DNA from: Isoetes taiwanensis
Lineage: Eukaryota; Streptophyta; Lycopodiopsida; Isoetales; Isoetaceae
Reading direction: 5' to 3'
NCBI GenBank assembly: GCA_021234155.1
Contig: JAJEKV010000002.1
Coordinates: 13,498,314 to 13,562,313 of the forward strand
Length of the DNA stretch: 64,000 bases
The notes beneath the pieces were generated by a model that saw only the letters and a list, made by a program, of their open reading frames with translations, had not been told where the DNA came from and did no database searches. How positions within the stretch are numbered: the stretch's first letter is position 1; each line of letters opens with the position of its first letter. The position numbers were made by a program, and so were the translations under genes. This document shows, in pieces, positions 1-9,905 of the stretch.

Positions 1-299
1 TGTGAATAGTGAACTTATCTACATTGGCTTATTCCACATGTATTAGATACTTTCACAGGAGTTTAGAAACCTCGACCCATCTAGTTTTAGGGTTCACTAT
101 GTCCTGCACGAATCAGTGTAAATTTGGCGAATTTAACAGCTTAAGCTCAATATAACAGAAAGATAACAGATAAAGGATGATCTTGCAAGCATCCATGTTC
201 TTGTCTCTCCTACAACACATTTGATGAATGCACTATGTTACACTAGCATGTTGACAAATTCATTGCAGACTCAATTCCATGCAAGTTCTACATATTCGC
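1..299. other. No gene seen
   Basis: A/T-rich stretch without a supportable coding region, RNA gene or repeat. It is the left flank of the LINE-derived fragment that begins with the CGATCCGA hairpin. Confidence 0.6.
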
Positions 300-514
300 A
301 TCGATCCGAGACATCGGATCGCCATTCTAGAATGGGACGAGCATGCATGCGGGCGGCGCATGCCCGTTTTGGTTGGGAGTTCGCTATTTCAGGCGCGTTT
401 CGGCATCCACGTCTCATCGGCGCTTCCTCTTCTCTCAGCAGTACCTTATTCTCTTTGAACCCTCCCTCCCCCCCTTCTTTGTTTATGGTATTGTGCAATT
501 TTCTGTTTATCATG

Positions 515-561
515 TTTTTCCACCCGCTGGGTGATGCTTTTTTCCACCCGCTGGGTGATGC
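515..561 (+). repeat. Two-copy 23-bp tandem repeat
   Basis: TTTTTCCACCCGCTGGGTGA followed by TGC occurs twice with a 24-bp period, identical in both copies. It lies inside the LINE-derived fragment. Each copy holds a CCACCCG-CTGGGTG near-palindrome, so replication slippage is a likely origin. Confidence 0.9.
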
Positions 562-709
562 TATTCTCTGGTATGTTTGTGTTGTCTCGTTTGTTGTGTT
601 GGTGATGTGCAGGTACAGGTTGGCGAGCGGCATCTGTTTCGACTTCTCCATGCGGGGGTTTTTGGGAGCGATTTTTATGCCTTACATTTGTCTAAGCCCC
701 TTGCCGAAG

Positions 710-774
710 GCTTATCACTAGGGTTTTTCCTCGAAAACCCGAAAGGGCGGGGTTTTTTAATCCCAGTGATAAGC
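710..774 (+). repeat. Compound stem-loop at the 3' end of the LINE-derived fragment
   Basis: An outer stem pairs GCTTATCACTAGGG (710-723) with CCCAGTGATAAGC (762-774). An inner stem pairs GGGTTTT (721-727) with AAAACCC (734-740). The alternative pairing of AAAACCC with the later GGGGTTTT is mutually exclusive with the inner stem. The inner module is shared with the LINE B 3' UTR, which suggests an RNA structure recognised by the LINE reverse transcriptase; that role is inference. Confidence 0.75.
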
Positions 775-860
775 TTTCAGCAGGTACATCAGCCACTCAT
801 CTATTAGCATTGTATTTTTTGGGGTCCAAGTGATATAATTGGATTTTCCCTTTATTTTTC

Positions 861-891
861 GTGGGTAGTTCGCATGTGTGCGGCTACCCAC
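861..891 (+). repeat. Perfect small hairpin
   Basis: GTGGGTAG (861-868) pairs with CTACCCAC (884-891), and an inner CGCA/TGCG stem closes a TGTG loop. It sits just outside the LINE-derived fragment. The role is unknown. Confidence 0.7.
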
Positions 892-1153
892 TGTCCACCA
901 TTGTAGAAAATCTGCTGAGATGAATGAGAAGCCTATCTATCGGGCGGTTTGTTGGTTTCTTGCGAGTCCCATTCTAGAATGATGCTTTTATGAAGGCAAG
1001 CTATAGAAACATGTTGTATCTTATTGTGTGCATTTTTAAATGTATATTGAGAAAGAGCAACACCTCACTAGACTCTAGCATGCATTTATGATAGTCATGA
1101 ATCTTCTTGCCCTGGCCATGCTTAAAATGTAGTGTGTGCACATCATTTCAGTA
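892..1153. other. No gene seen
   Basis: No supported feature. CATTCTAGAATG near 967-980 repeats a palindrome also present near 322-335, which I treat as incidental. Confidence 0.5.
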
Positions 1154-1265
1154 TACAAGAATGCCCCCACGGGTTAAATTTTGTAGGGGAAACATTTGCC
1201 AACGGGCGGCAGCGCGGAGGCAAATGTTGACCCCACGGAATTTAACCCGTGGGGGCATTCTTGTA
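1154..1265. repeat. 112-bp foldback hairpin (MITE-like or small-RNA precursor-like)
   Basis: A 26-bp perfect inverted repeat (1155-1180 against 1239-1264; arm starts ACAAGAATGCCCCCACGGG), plus one more pair at each outer edge. The interior also pairs: AACATTTGCC near 1191-1200 with GGCAAATGTT near 1219-1228. The whole segment would fold into one long, nearly uninterrupted stem. It abuts the inverted terminus of the next element. Foldback MITE is the simplest reading; a precursor-miRNA-like or siRNA hairpin locus is possible because the arms are almost perfectly complementary. Confidence 0.85.
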
Positions 1266-2379
1266 ACGTGAATGTCAGGTGGCGTAATTTCTGACGTGGC
1301 ATCCTACGTGGCATAAAAAAAGCTTTTGACCTGTTCTCTCACATTGCTTCTCTTCTCTTTGCAGTAGTTCTCCTCCGGCCATGGCTATGGCGCCATGAAG
1401 CCAATGGATCATTTTGTAGGTTGAGGTGAGGCGATGTAGCTTGATGTAGGCGGCTTTTGCATTAGTTGTGGAAAAAGATGCTTCCGTTGTCATCTGTGTA
1501 TCTTTTGGCCTTCTGGGTAATGGCTATGGCGCTTTGAAGGCGCTGGAGGCTTTAGATAAGGTGCTGTAGCTGGATGTAAGCGGCTTTTGGATTATGTGTG
1601 CAGAACCACGCCTATCTTGTTCTTTTTTATCTTGTGGGTAGCTATGGCACTGCAAGAGGCAATATTATGGCATGAAATCGGTTATATTTAGCGTGATAAG
1701 ATTTACAAGGCTTTCTTGATAAGATTTCAGCATTCTTTTTTTTTTTTAAGCTTTGTGATGCTAATGCTTTCTTTTTTTTACCAGATGCTGGTTTTCTTGG
1801 TGTTGTTTTGGCGCAGCAACATTTTATTAGAAGAAGAAAAAGAATCTTAGAAGCTCAAGATGATTCTGGCGATGTTACGGCAGGCATGCAAGGTGATGGG
1901 CGCCGCCATAGGCAGTTTTGTGAAGCAGGCATGCAAGGTGCTGGGCGCCGCCATAGGCAGTTTTGTGAAGCAAGTTATTGCCGAGACTGTGGGTATTAAA
2001 AGCACAAACAGGAAGGTTCTTCAGTGCAGAGGATCAAAAAGCATTTCCAGAAGTTGTGATCTTGTCATTTCTATCTTGTATATGAATTTTGCCGTAATAC
2101 AATTTTTATTTGAGCTCATTGTCTCCTTGATGGTGTGCATTTGTGGCTGTAACTGTAACTTGGCTTTGAAATTTCTACTTAACATTCTGCGACTTCAAGA
2201 ATGTCGGATAAAAACTTATAGAATGCTAAGTAAAAATCATTGGCTTTCAGAATGTAGAGTAAAAACGTCCGGAATTTCAAAATGAGTTTGAAGGTCAACA
2301 TTCTCTAAAAGGATATAGTCCACGTGGCAGCACAACATTGGATTTGAGGTCAGAAATTACGCCACCGAACATTTACGTT
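1265..2379. mobile_element. ~1.1-kb element with 31-bp imperfect terminal inverted repeats
   Basis: The left end (1265-1295) and the reverse complement of the right end (2349-2379) agree at about 28 of 31 positions and share the core GGTGGCGTAATTTCTGAC. Additional CACGTGGCA-type motifs lie just inside both ends. The interior has a diverged duplication (near 1381-1475 and 1519-1605, both starting ATGGCTATGGCG and containing GCGGCTTTTG) and a 45-bp tandem repeat. No transposase is recognisable, so it would be non-autonomous. I could not define a target-site duplication, and the superfamily is unknown. Confidence 0.65.
1880..1969 (+). repeat. 45-bp tandem duplication, in frame
   Basis: Two adjacent 45-bp copies differing at one base (GGTGATGGG versus GGTGCTGGG). 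In the frame opening at 1860 they encode the same 15-residue block twice (ACKVMGAAIGSFVKQ, then ACKVLGAAIGSFVKQ). The block is amphipathic-looking, but the frame has no recognised family, so protein coding is unproven. Confidence 0.9.
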
Positions 2380-2527
2380 GTTACATCTTCTTTTTTAAAA
2401 AGCGATGGCATTGGTTTTCGCGCTGAGAACGCCGAATGCGGCGTTCACTCTGCCTCTTGCAGGATGCAGCAATACCAATTTTGAATTTTCGTTTTTTGTC
2501 TATAGCCTCTCTATGCTTGCCTATCCC

Positions 2528-4573
2528 ATCGATCCGAGCCATCGGATCGCCATTCTGGGAAGGGACGAGCGCCTATATTAGGCCATTTCCGTTTTGGCTC
2601 GGTTATCGGCGTCTTCTCACAGCAGCTTTTCTTCTCCTCTCGTAGCTTCCCTCCCTACTTTTCCTTGTCCACAATACCTTCCCCTGTCCAAGATACCTTC
2701 TCGTGACAGATTTCTGATTCGGCTTCTTTACTGGATCGCTTCTCCTTCCTTCCTTCCTTCCTTCCTTCCTTCTCCATATTGTCGTTTCAGCAATCTTCAT
2801 GGCGAGGTTTTTCTTAGGCATCCTTTGGCAGCAGGCATGGTTAGGAGGAGCATACTTTTGTCTATATCTTGTCCATTGCTCTTGAGTTTCTCTCCTTTGC
2901 CATCATGATCTTCTTCATTCTCGGTATTTTTGGCCTCTTCTTCATCCTTAGCACCATCCTTTCCCAGGTACGCTTCTGTTTTCTCTCATGCATGATATTC
3001 CTTACTTGGTTTGGCGGCAAGATTTTTTCATGTGCCATTATCAATTGGTTTATGCATGCTCTTATTTTCGATTTTGGTTTATGCTCTTGTGGAATTGTTG
3101 GTTGCTGACGGGCTTATGATGGATTTGGTTTCTGGGATTAATTGTTTTCATTTAGCTGGATGGCACTTATGCATGCAAGTTCAATTATGAACAGTGGTTT
3201 GGGGATTTGTGGCATGATCTCTGGAGCTCCTTATGTGCTTGTAACGACTTAGCTGCGGCAGTCAGAGTTGTAGTTGCGATGCTCCACCAATTTCGGCCAG
3301 TTTCCCCTTGCTCCCCTTGTTCTTGAGTTGCTTTTTAAGTTTCTGTTCTATGGACAGGTTTATGTTCTTGCGAAGGTTGGATTCTGCATCGTGGTCATCC
3401 CAGGTTCAGGTTCAGGCGGCTCTTTCCCATTCAAATTTCTCTAGATTTTCCCCCCTTGCCCTGCCAGATCATGCCATTTTTCCTTCCTCTCTATGTGGCG
3501 TCGATGTTTCTTGGTTCTAGGCTTCGTTTACAGGTCGGTACTCTGATGCGTTAGTTGTTGCCTGGGTTCAGTGCTTCATCACTTAGCATCAGATCAAGTA
3601 GTCATCATGCATGATTTGTTTTCTCACCCATTATCCTGTCGTGGTTGGCCCCTTTGCCATAAAACAGTATCCATTCGAGGTTTTTCAGGGGAATCGCAGT
3701 CTGTGCCAATCATCGGCATGCGGACGGGTTCTTCGGGCCAAGAGTTACCGCCATTCGATTTTTTCCTCTTCTTTTCTCTGATCTGCCTGCAATGCCTTTT
3801 CGATGGGCTTTAATCGGCCCGACCAATCTTGCCATGCACGTCCTCACTATCCTGCATATGCATTTTCCTTCGCTGCCTTCGGTTTGGCTCTTCTCTCCTT
3901 CATGTCCTTTTCTATTTTCCTAACCCGTTGCTCCACTAGATTCTTTGAGTTTGAGGCAACTTGAGGTTTTTTCCGGCGGCTTGCTTTTCTATCCACCAAC
4001 AAGCAGTCCTATGTGCATTGGTCCGATTCTCATTTGATATATTCGGCTTTATTTGTTTCCCTAAATCCTTAGCTTGAGTCCGTTATTTTGGTTGATATTT
4101 TGGTTGTTCGGTTAATGTCTCATTTTGGATCAAGTTATCCTTATCGTCTACCCTTGACAATCACTTTAGTATATTGTTTTTGTTCAATTGTCTCATTATT
4201 GCCTTGATTGCCTTTGCTTTCTCATTCTTTTATGACATCTTCTTATGTTTGAGATTATTACGCGGACTTCTAGGACAAGCAATGTCGACAATTATTTTGT
4301 TTGCGACCTTTTTCTAGCGGCATTTTCTTTTTGTGGCCTTTTCAAGCCTCATTTTTATTGGGTCAAAGGGGGTTGTCCTCTTCTTGTTTCCATCACATCA
4401 TTCCATCGGGCTATATATTACGATATTATTGCCATAGGGATTAATTTTTGCCTTGTTTGATTCTGGACTTGGGGCATACATCATTTGTCGTGTTTTTATA
4501 TCTAATTGTGGTACTAAAATCTTATATCGCTTTCGCTTTTGGCGATAGTCCGGGCCCTAAACGCATTTTTCGG
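2528..4573 (+). promoter_or_regulatory. Long 5' leader of LINE A
   Basis: About 2 kb of pyrimidine- and T-rich sequence between the CGATCCGA-gcca-TCGGATCG hairpin (2530-2549) and the first ORF1-like codons. It contains a TTCC microsatellite and no convincing coding frame. LINEs carry internal promoters in this position, so promoter function is likely by family knowledge but not shown here. The small frames inside are unrelated to known domains. Confidence 0.5.
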
Positions 4574-5300
4574 ATGACAAGAAGTAAGAGGTCCGGGTCT
4601 CCGCCAAAGGAGAACCCAAATATTCATCGATGACATGTATAGGATACTCCGAGAGATAAAGGGAGAAATAGTTGATTTGAAAAATCGATTCATCATCTCA
4701 ACACCCAAAACAAGGAATTGAAAAGTGAGAATTCCGAGCTCAAAGCTCTCTTATCCAAACCCACATTTTGCAGATCCGGCTATTCCGAATGACACCATAT
4801 GCAATCTTCAATCCCCCTAATTAGCGGACTTGGTGGCGAATACCACTAAAGTAGAATTGGAACCGCATCATGAGCGTTTGTCATCCAACCTTGGGAAGAA
4901 CGTGTTAGGGCAAAAATTTGAAAATATCAGGTCTGCAAACAGGGACGATGAGGACACAAACTGTGTGATTGCAGACTTCTTCAAGGAAGTTATGCATCTA
5001 TATGAACCTCGGGCTACTCATAGTAGACGACTTGGTAAGCCAAAGCAAATCATAACAGACCGATTCTAGTTAAATTCATTTCGAGAGGAAGCGTAAAAGT
5101 GAGTTTTACAAAACAGAGGGGTATTGAAGGGCCAAAAGATCCGGATCGATATGGACTTAACTCCAAAGACAATTAGAAGTTAAGAAGAAGGAATGGGCTA
5201 GAGTAAAGGAAGCTAGAACAGCGAGGTTTTGTGGCATACTTGGATAGAAATGGGAAAGCAAGAGTAACCAAAAAGGAAGAGAGAATAGGGACTCGGGACC
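4574..5300 (+). pseudogene. LINE A ORF1 (RNA-binding chaperone, L1 ORF1p-like), broken
   Basis: ORF1p coats the LINE RNA. The start is the ATG of MTRSKRSGSPPKENP, a basic N-terminus. A coiled-coil-like stretch follows across a frameshift (EIKGEIVDLKNRF, then KELKSENSELKALL). The next frame (4830-5069) has the L1 ORF1 RRM-type pattern: DDEDTNCVIADFFKEVM followed by HSRRLGKPKQ. Beyond it, remnants of the C-terminal domain appear in shifting frames (ILVKFISR-like, RGVLKG-like, RIDMDLTP-like). At least three frame breaks are needed to read it through. The next domain begins within a few bases of its end. Confidence 0.8.
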
Positions 5301-5302
5301 TT

Positions 5303-6095
5303 GAGGGTGCTATCATGGAATGTACATGGTCTTTCACTTGGGGAAAAATAGATGCAAATATGGCAAGAGCTCAAAGAGAATGGACATGATTATCTTGATT
5401 GAGACTTGGGAGCATCAAGCGAGGTCACTTCCTTGCATACCGTGATTTGCTGTTGTAGGCTCAGTTTGGAAACACGAAAGAACATGTTTCGTATGCGAGG
5501 ATATGGAGGCATAGCAAGATATGCCCATGTAGATATTGCTGCCAAAGCAAAGATAGTAGCGTAACGGTTTTAAGCAACATTTATGGATACAATTAGATCT
5601 GGAACACACAATATTTATTTCTTTTGCATGCTACTATGCTCCATTGAACATGGCTGTCTACAATCAAGTGGGCTTAGACAGAGATAACCCACTCCATGAT
5701 CTCTGCAAAGAAGTTCTCTTATATAGGGACATGGGAGTAGTATTAGTGGTTGGGGATTTTAATGCGAGCGAAAGAGATGCAGTGCTATATCATATTTGCA
5801 AGAAGAGGATCCGCTTCTATTGGAAAAGAGATGATAACAATTTCCAAAGGCAAGTCCACAGATCCAAAGAAAAAACTTCATGGGAGATAGGGCTGGAATT
5901 CTCGTACCATTTGTGGTCTTAAGATCATGAACGGTATATCACGCTTTCCACAAACGAACACCAAAGACGCGTGCATCACACCATTGGGAGAGAGTGTGGT
6001 TGATTACCCGCTCTTATCACATGAACACATTGACATATTGGACTGCTTTAAACTCCGGGATAAGCAGCCGAGTCGGACCATGTGGGTGTATACTT
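5303..6095 (+). pseudogene. LINE A ORF2 endonuclease domain (EEP fold), broken
   Basis: The nicking endonuclease starts target-primed reverse transcription. Visible motifs in order: SWNVHG (5313-5330, active-site Asn), an IETWEHQ block (metal-binding Glu), RGYGGIARY, then the frame from 5644 with VVLVVGDFNAS (catalytic Asp/Asn), ESVVDY near 5990-6007 and a SDHV near 6073 (terminal Asp-His pair). These are spread over different frames, so the domain is inactive as written. It is followed by a linker without firm motifs up to about 6640. Confidence 0.82.
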
Positions 6096-7670
6096 TGAGC
6101 TGACGGGAAATTGAAAGGCGCAAGGAAATACATCTGCTCCCAAGCTAAAGCTGGATTATAATAAGAGGAAGAATTATAAAACATGCTTAGAATGGGCCTT
6201 ATGCGGTGTTTCTGGAAGGGGCAGCTCAACCTCGATTCGTGGATGCTTACTTGAGACATTGATAAGAGTGGCGGAAGAATGTTTTGGTTACACGAAACAT
6301 AGAAGGCAGGAATGCCTTGCAGCGGTGGTGGGATGCGAATGCACGCAGCTAGGAGACAGTTGCCCAAAGGAATTAAGGTAAAACCGAAATGGTACAAGCA
6401 ACCGATCAAGAACAAAAAGAGAGCTTATGAACCGAGAAGGCAAGAAGAACTTGGGGATTGGTTACATAAACATCCGAGAACATTGCGGAATAAGCTCCGA
6501 GGACACATTGAGTACCAAGCAATTAAACGAAGAAGAACTCTTGCAACTCATTTGGTCCTTGTATCATTATGAAGATGCACCCAAAATGGAATCCATTTCT
6601 TTGTATGTAGGAGACATTTCACAACAACCAAGAGGTTGACATGGCCCTGGAGCATTTGAAAAATGGCAAATCTGCAGATCTTGAAGGTCCGACCGCAGAG
6701 CTTTTGAAATGGGGTGGTGAAGCCCTTCACCGTGTTTTAACCGATCGATGAATGCCGCTGCGAGAAGGTTTACCCAGTTCATGGCAATCAAACAAAGTGG
6801 TCCCAAAGCACAAATCGGGTAGTAAAGCGGATGTTTGCAATTACCGAACAATTATGGTAGGGAGTCTCTACTCTAAACCGATGGGCTGCTCGCTAGCTCG
6901 TAAATTAAGTGATTGGGCGAAATGAATGATAAACGTGCTACTGTCAAGCGTGGTTTCGTGAAGTCGCATAGTACTTTGGATCACGCCCTTACTTTAAGGG
7001 TGCTCGTTGAAAAGGCAAAGAGACCAAAGAAAGCATTGTTCTTGGCATTCATCGATTTCTCCAAAGCCTTTGACACGGTGCCGAGAGATGAATTGGGCAA
7101 CAGGATGAAAGAGATTGGAGTCCCTCTGGAGATCATGGGTGCAGTATCCCAACTGTATAAAGAAGTCAGAGCGCGATTACCTTACAACCCTACCGAGATC
7201 CACAGCACAATCGGGGTAAGACAAGGATGTCCTCTGTCACCCACGCTCTTTGGATTGTACATAGATGAATTGCAGGCATGGTTGGAAAGGAACGGTGTTG
7301 CGGGGGTTCTTTGGGTGACCACTTGATTAGGCCGCTACTTTTGCGGATGACTTGGTGTTAATGGCGAAAACACCACCAGGTCTTCAAAGACATTTGCAAA
7401 CACTTAATGAATTCGTGGCAAAAAGAATGAAGGTAAACTTATCCAAATCCAAGGTAATGATTTGTGGTAATGCGTGCAAAACCACGTTTTCACTTATTGT
7501 GGCGAAACGTTGGAAACGATAAGTCAATACAAATATCTCTCGGTCTTGAATTCTCTCGCTAATTATAAGTGGAAAGATTGCATTAAGAGACGGGTAGCAG
7601 AGGAGGGAAAGGAGCCCTATATAGCATGCTTAGACGATGTCATAAGGCATCATTACAAGACCTGGAGGTG
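6096..7670 (+). pseudogene. LINE A ORF2 reverse transcriptase domain, broken
   Basis: Copies LINE RNA into DNA at the nicked target. The region near 6650-6870 reads as thumb/finger remnants (GKSADLEGPTAELLKWGGEA, then NYRTIMVGSLYS). The frame 6913-7326 has GFVKSHSTLDHALTLR, FLAFIDFSKAFDTVPRD (motif A, catalytic Asp) and GVRQGCPLSPTLFGLYIDEL (motif B). Motif C FADD lies at 7340-7351, one frame away, followed by LVLMAKTPPGLQRH and KVNLSKSKVMICG. Motif spacing is normal for LINE RTs. Frame changes near 6905 and 7326 show decay or sequence error. Confidence 0.9.
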
Positions 7671-8473
7671 AAAAGAATGCTCTTCAAGACGCTGGTTCAA
7701 ACAAAGTAGTTCTTTCTGATTGCTCCAATATGGGGCCCTGCTCTATCCAAAGGAATGTGGAAACTGGTCGAAGGCGTCCAAAAGACTTTTTTACAAGAGG
7801 AGCTAGGTATCAAGCAGCAAACACCATACCCCATAATGTTGGCGTAAGGTGTCTATTACCATCGAAGCAGAGGCATTGATCCAGGACGATTACATTTGTA
7901 AAGCGGGATATCGCTCTAGGTGATGGGATTTCGAAGGAGCTTTGGAATCATCTCAAAAATGTGGGTTGGTACAAAGAAGTGTTGGATTGGGCAGCCAGCT
8001 GGGACATAACAAGCTGGCCGGATTCAGAAATTGGAGTAAGGGATATAGTGCAGTCACAGGTGCTCAAGCGGATCTGGCATAATCCAGGCACCAAAATGAC
8101 ATTCTACATGTCAGAGGTTGAACCCGATGCTTGTGTACTCTGATCAGACCTACCTTCAAGCAAGTATCCCGTGTGTCCCCGGCGCACTGTTGCGTTAAAG
8201 ACCGGCTCACATAAGCTTCAAGTAGAGATGGGCAGATGGTTTGGCATCCCGCGTGATGAACGGCTTTGCTCTTTGTGTACAGACAGGGTTGTTGAAGACG
8301 AGGAACATGTGTTTTTGTCATGTACAGCATATGCAGGACTCCGTACAAAGTTTGGTATTAATTTCCGTAATTTTCATAGCCTTCTGGATATGGATCCTAA
8401 AAAACTAGGCTGTTATTTTAAGAATATTGAGTCACATAGACTATTTTTGACTCAATTACAACCAGACATGTAA
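7671..8473 (+). pseudogene. LINE A ORF2 C-terminal region with CCHC knuckle
   Basis: The final frame (8171-8473) ends in a cysteine-histidine knuckle C33-x2-C36-x9-H46-x4-C51 within ERLCSLCTDRVVEDEEHVFL, the zf-RVT type found at the end of plant LINE ORF2 proteins and thought to bind RNA or DNA. The ~500 bases before it are frameshifted and poorly conserved. The stop at 8471-8473 is the natural end of ORF2. Confidence 0.82.
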
Positions 8474-8548
8474 AGTTTATTTGCTGCTCCATGACCTCAA
8501 GGTCCAAAGGGGCATGATAATAAATATTATTATTATTATTATTATTAT
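8474..8548 (+). repeat. LINE A 3' UTR hairpin and (ATT)n tail
   Basis: GACCT-ca-AGGTC (8493-8504) forms a small hairpin ahead of GGGGCATGATAATAAAT and an ATT run of about eight repeats. Plant LINEs often end with a CATGATAATAAA-type 3' UTR and a simple-repeat tail, which marks the 3' end of insertion. Confidence 0.85.
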
Positions 8549-9905
8549 ATAAGTTGAGTCCCAGGTGGGGTATTCGTTTTAGGCTATTGTTTTTCTATCC
8601 ATATTGCTTTGCATTAATTCGTTTGAGTATGGTTACGGATTAATCATTGGATTGTTTTTTCATGAGGTGCATTCTTGCATGTGTATTTCATTTTTGAAAC
8701 ATAAAGAGGTGAATATGGTTCATGACTTGCTTTCATATGGAAACTTTCAATTCTTGTCATATGTACAATTTGGGTCTGAAAACAAACTTATACGTGCTCA
8801 TATTTTGCCAATGTTCAATTTCTAATCTTGTGGTGCTCTTTTATTTTCTTCGGTTCCTTCTCATTTGTGCTTTTGAGGTTGAACACATTACTACGCAAAT
8901 ACGAATAGACCTTGCGGATTTTCATTGTGCAAATGTGGTTTTAGCATGTTTCCTATTTGCTGCATTTGCTCCCATGTCCATTTCATTTCGTAATCCTTAG
9001 CATAATATTTTGGGGTTATTTGTTACGATTCATCTTGTTACATATTCAATTTTGTCTGGACATGTGTCATTCCTGTTGGTTTGGAATTTCTTTAGGATGA
9101 TGGGAGAGCATTGGCCTTTTGACCTTATGGGTGCATTTGTATGGGTTTAACTTGGTCATTAAAGTGTTTTTTCCATAAGGTGTGTTTTTGCACGTGTATA
9201 TTGCTTTTTAGCATAGCCCATTAATCGGGTTAGGTGTGCGTATTATTCTACATGTATTGTCCTTTTCATCTTGGCACCTTATGTTTTCAAATCGGTCTTG
9301 TTGTTTACCTTGATATTATCCCTATGTTGCATTCACGTGATCTATTTTGACTTTTTATGTTTGGCATCATTGAATTTGCCTTTTTTTCCTATATATCGAT
9401 GTCTCCACTTGGTTTCCACGTTATGCTTATTATGCACTATGAGGGTTGATTTTCTTTTTCATATTCTTGAGCGTTGTTTTCCTCTTTTTGGTGCGACGGA
9501 GACATTACAATGGTTGCATTTGCTTTTTCACGTTCTTGCCTCTATCATGTTTCGGATGTTTCATGGTTGTTATCTTTTTGCGTTATGGTTGACAATATGG
9601 TTTCGCTTTATGTTGGCATGTTTTTGCATTATATGCGTTTACATGGTTGTTTGACTTTTTATGTTCGGCATCATTTGAATTTGCTTTTTTCCTATATACG
9701 ATTGTCTCAACCTAGTTTCCATGTTATGCTTATTATTGGTGGTATCGTTATTGGTGGTATTATCTTCTACATTCTAGGTTTCCCCGATCCCGCCCTCCCA
9801 AATGCCCTACTCCCTCTCTCTAGCGCCCTCACTCCCCTTGCATAGACCCCCTTGATTTGCCCCTTTCTGGCTTTCTCTCTCTAGGGTTTACAATCTCTCT
9901 CTAGA
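8549..9905 (+). other. T-rich region without a gene; possible LINE B 5' leader
   Basis: About 1.35 kb of T-rich DNA resembling in composition the leader of LINE A. Frames in it are rich in Phe, Leu and Cys, as expected from T-rich DNA, and show no domain. It holds one long direct repeat and turns abruptly into C-rich sequence at about 9780. Because it ends at the LINE B monomers it may be the outer part of that element's 5' UTR, but no homologous second copy is present to test this. Confidence 0.4.
9347..9737 (+). repeat. Direct repeat of ~87 bp, 304 bp apart
   Basis: Copies at about 9347-9433 and 9651-9737 share TTTGACTTTTTATGTT, GGCATCATT, GAATTTGC, CCTATATA and GTTATGCTTATTAT in order, with scattered differences. 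The divergence shows an old duplication rather than a recent assembly artefact. Confidence 0.85.

Larger units (their letters stand above)
300..840 (+). mobile_element. Short LINE-derived fragment (LINE A-like 5' end, LINE B-like 3' end)
   Basis: The first ~140 bases resemble the 5' start of LINE A at 2528: both begin ATCGATCCGAG, fold into CGATCCGA-4 nt-TCGGATCG, continue with GGGACGAGC and a CGTTTTGG block, and reach CTCAGCAG/CACAGCAG. The far end instead carries the TTTTTCC-TCGAAAACCC-GGGCGGGGTTTTTT module seen near the 3' end of every LINE B copy, followed by a similar TTGTATTTT-GGGTCC-ATTGG stretch. No protein domain is visible: the 166-aa frame across it has no family resemblance and low-complexity composition. 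It could be a non-autonomous element built from two LINE ends, or a deleted LINE. The ends are approximate and I found no target-site duplication. Confidence 0.55.
2528..8548 (+). mobile_element. LINE A: L1-type non-LTR retrotransposon, decayed
   Basis: Order: 5' hairpin leader, L1-like ORF1, apurinic-type endonuclease, reverse transcriptase, C-terminal CCHC knuckle, 3' UTR with a GACCTcaAGGTC hairpin, and an ATT microsatellite tail. This is the standard layout of plant L1-type LINEs. All coding parts are broken by stops and frameshifts, so it cannot move by itself. The 5' limit is taken from the homology shared with the fragment at 300; the 3' limit is the end of the ATT run. No clear target-site duplication was found. 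The (TTCC)n run at 2743-2772 lies in the leader. Confidence 0.88.

Noticed and set aside
221-721. 166-residue frame as a protein-coding gene
   Set aside because: It crosses the LINE-like 5' hairpin, a tandem repeat and the start of the 3' stem-loop, and has no family resemblance.
2743-2772. (TTCC)n as a LINE B tail marking another insertion
   Set aside because: The sequence before it lacks the LINE B 3' hairpin and the AAAGTA lead-in found at every true tail.
6913-7351. Retron, DGR or group II intron reverse transcriptase
   Set aside because: The RT is preceded by an EEP endonuclease and an L1-type ORF1 and followed by a CCHC knuckle and a simple-repeat tail, the LINE layout.
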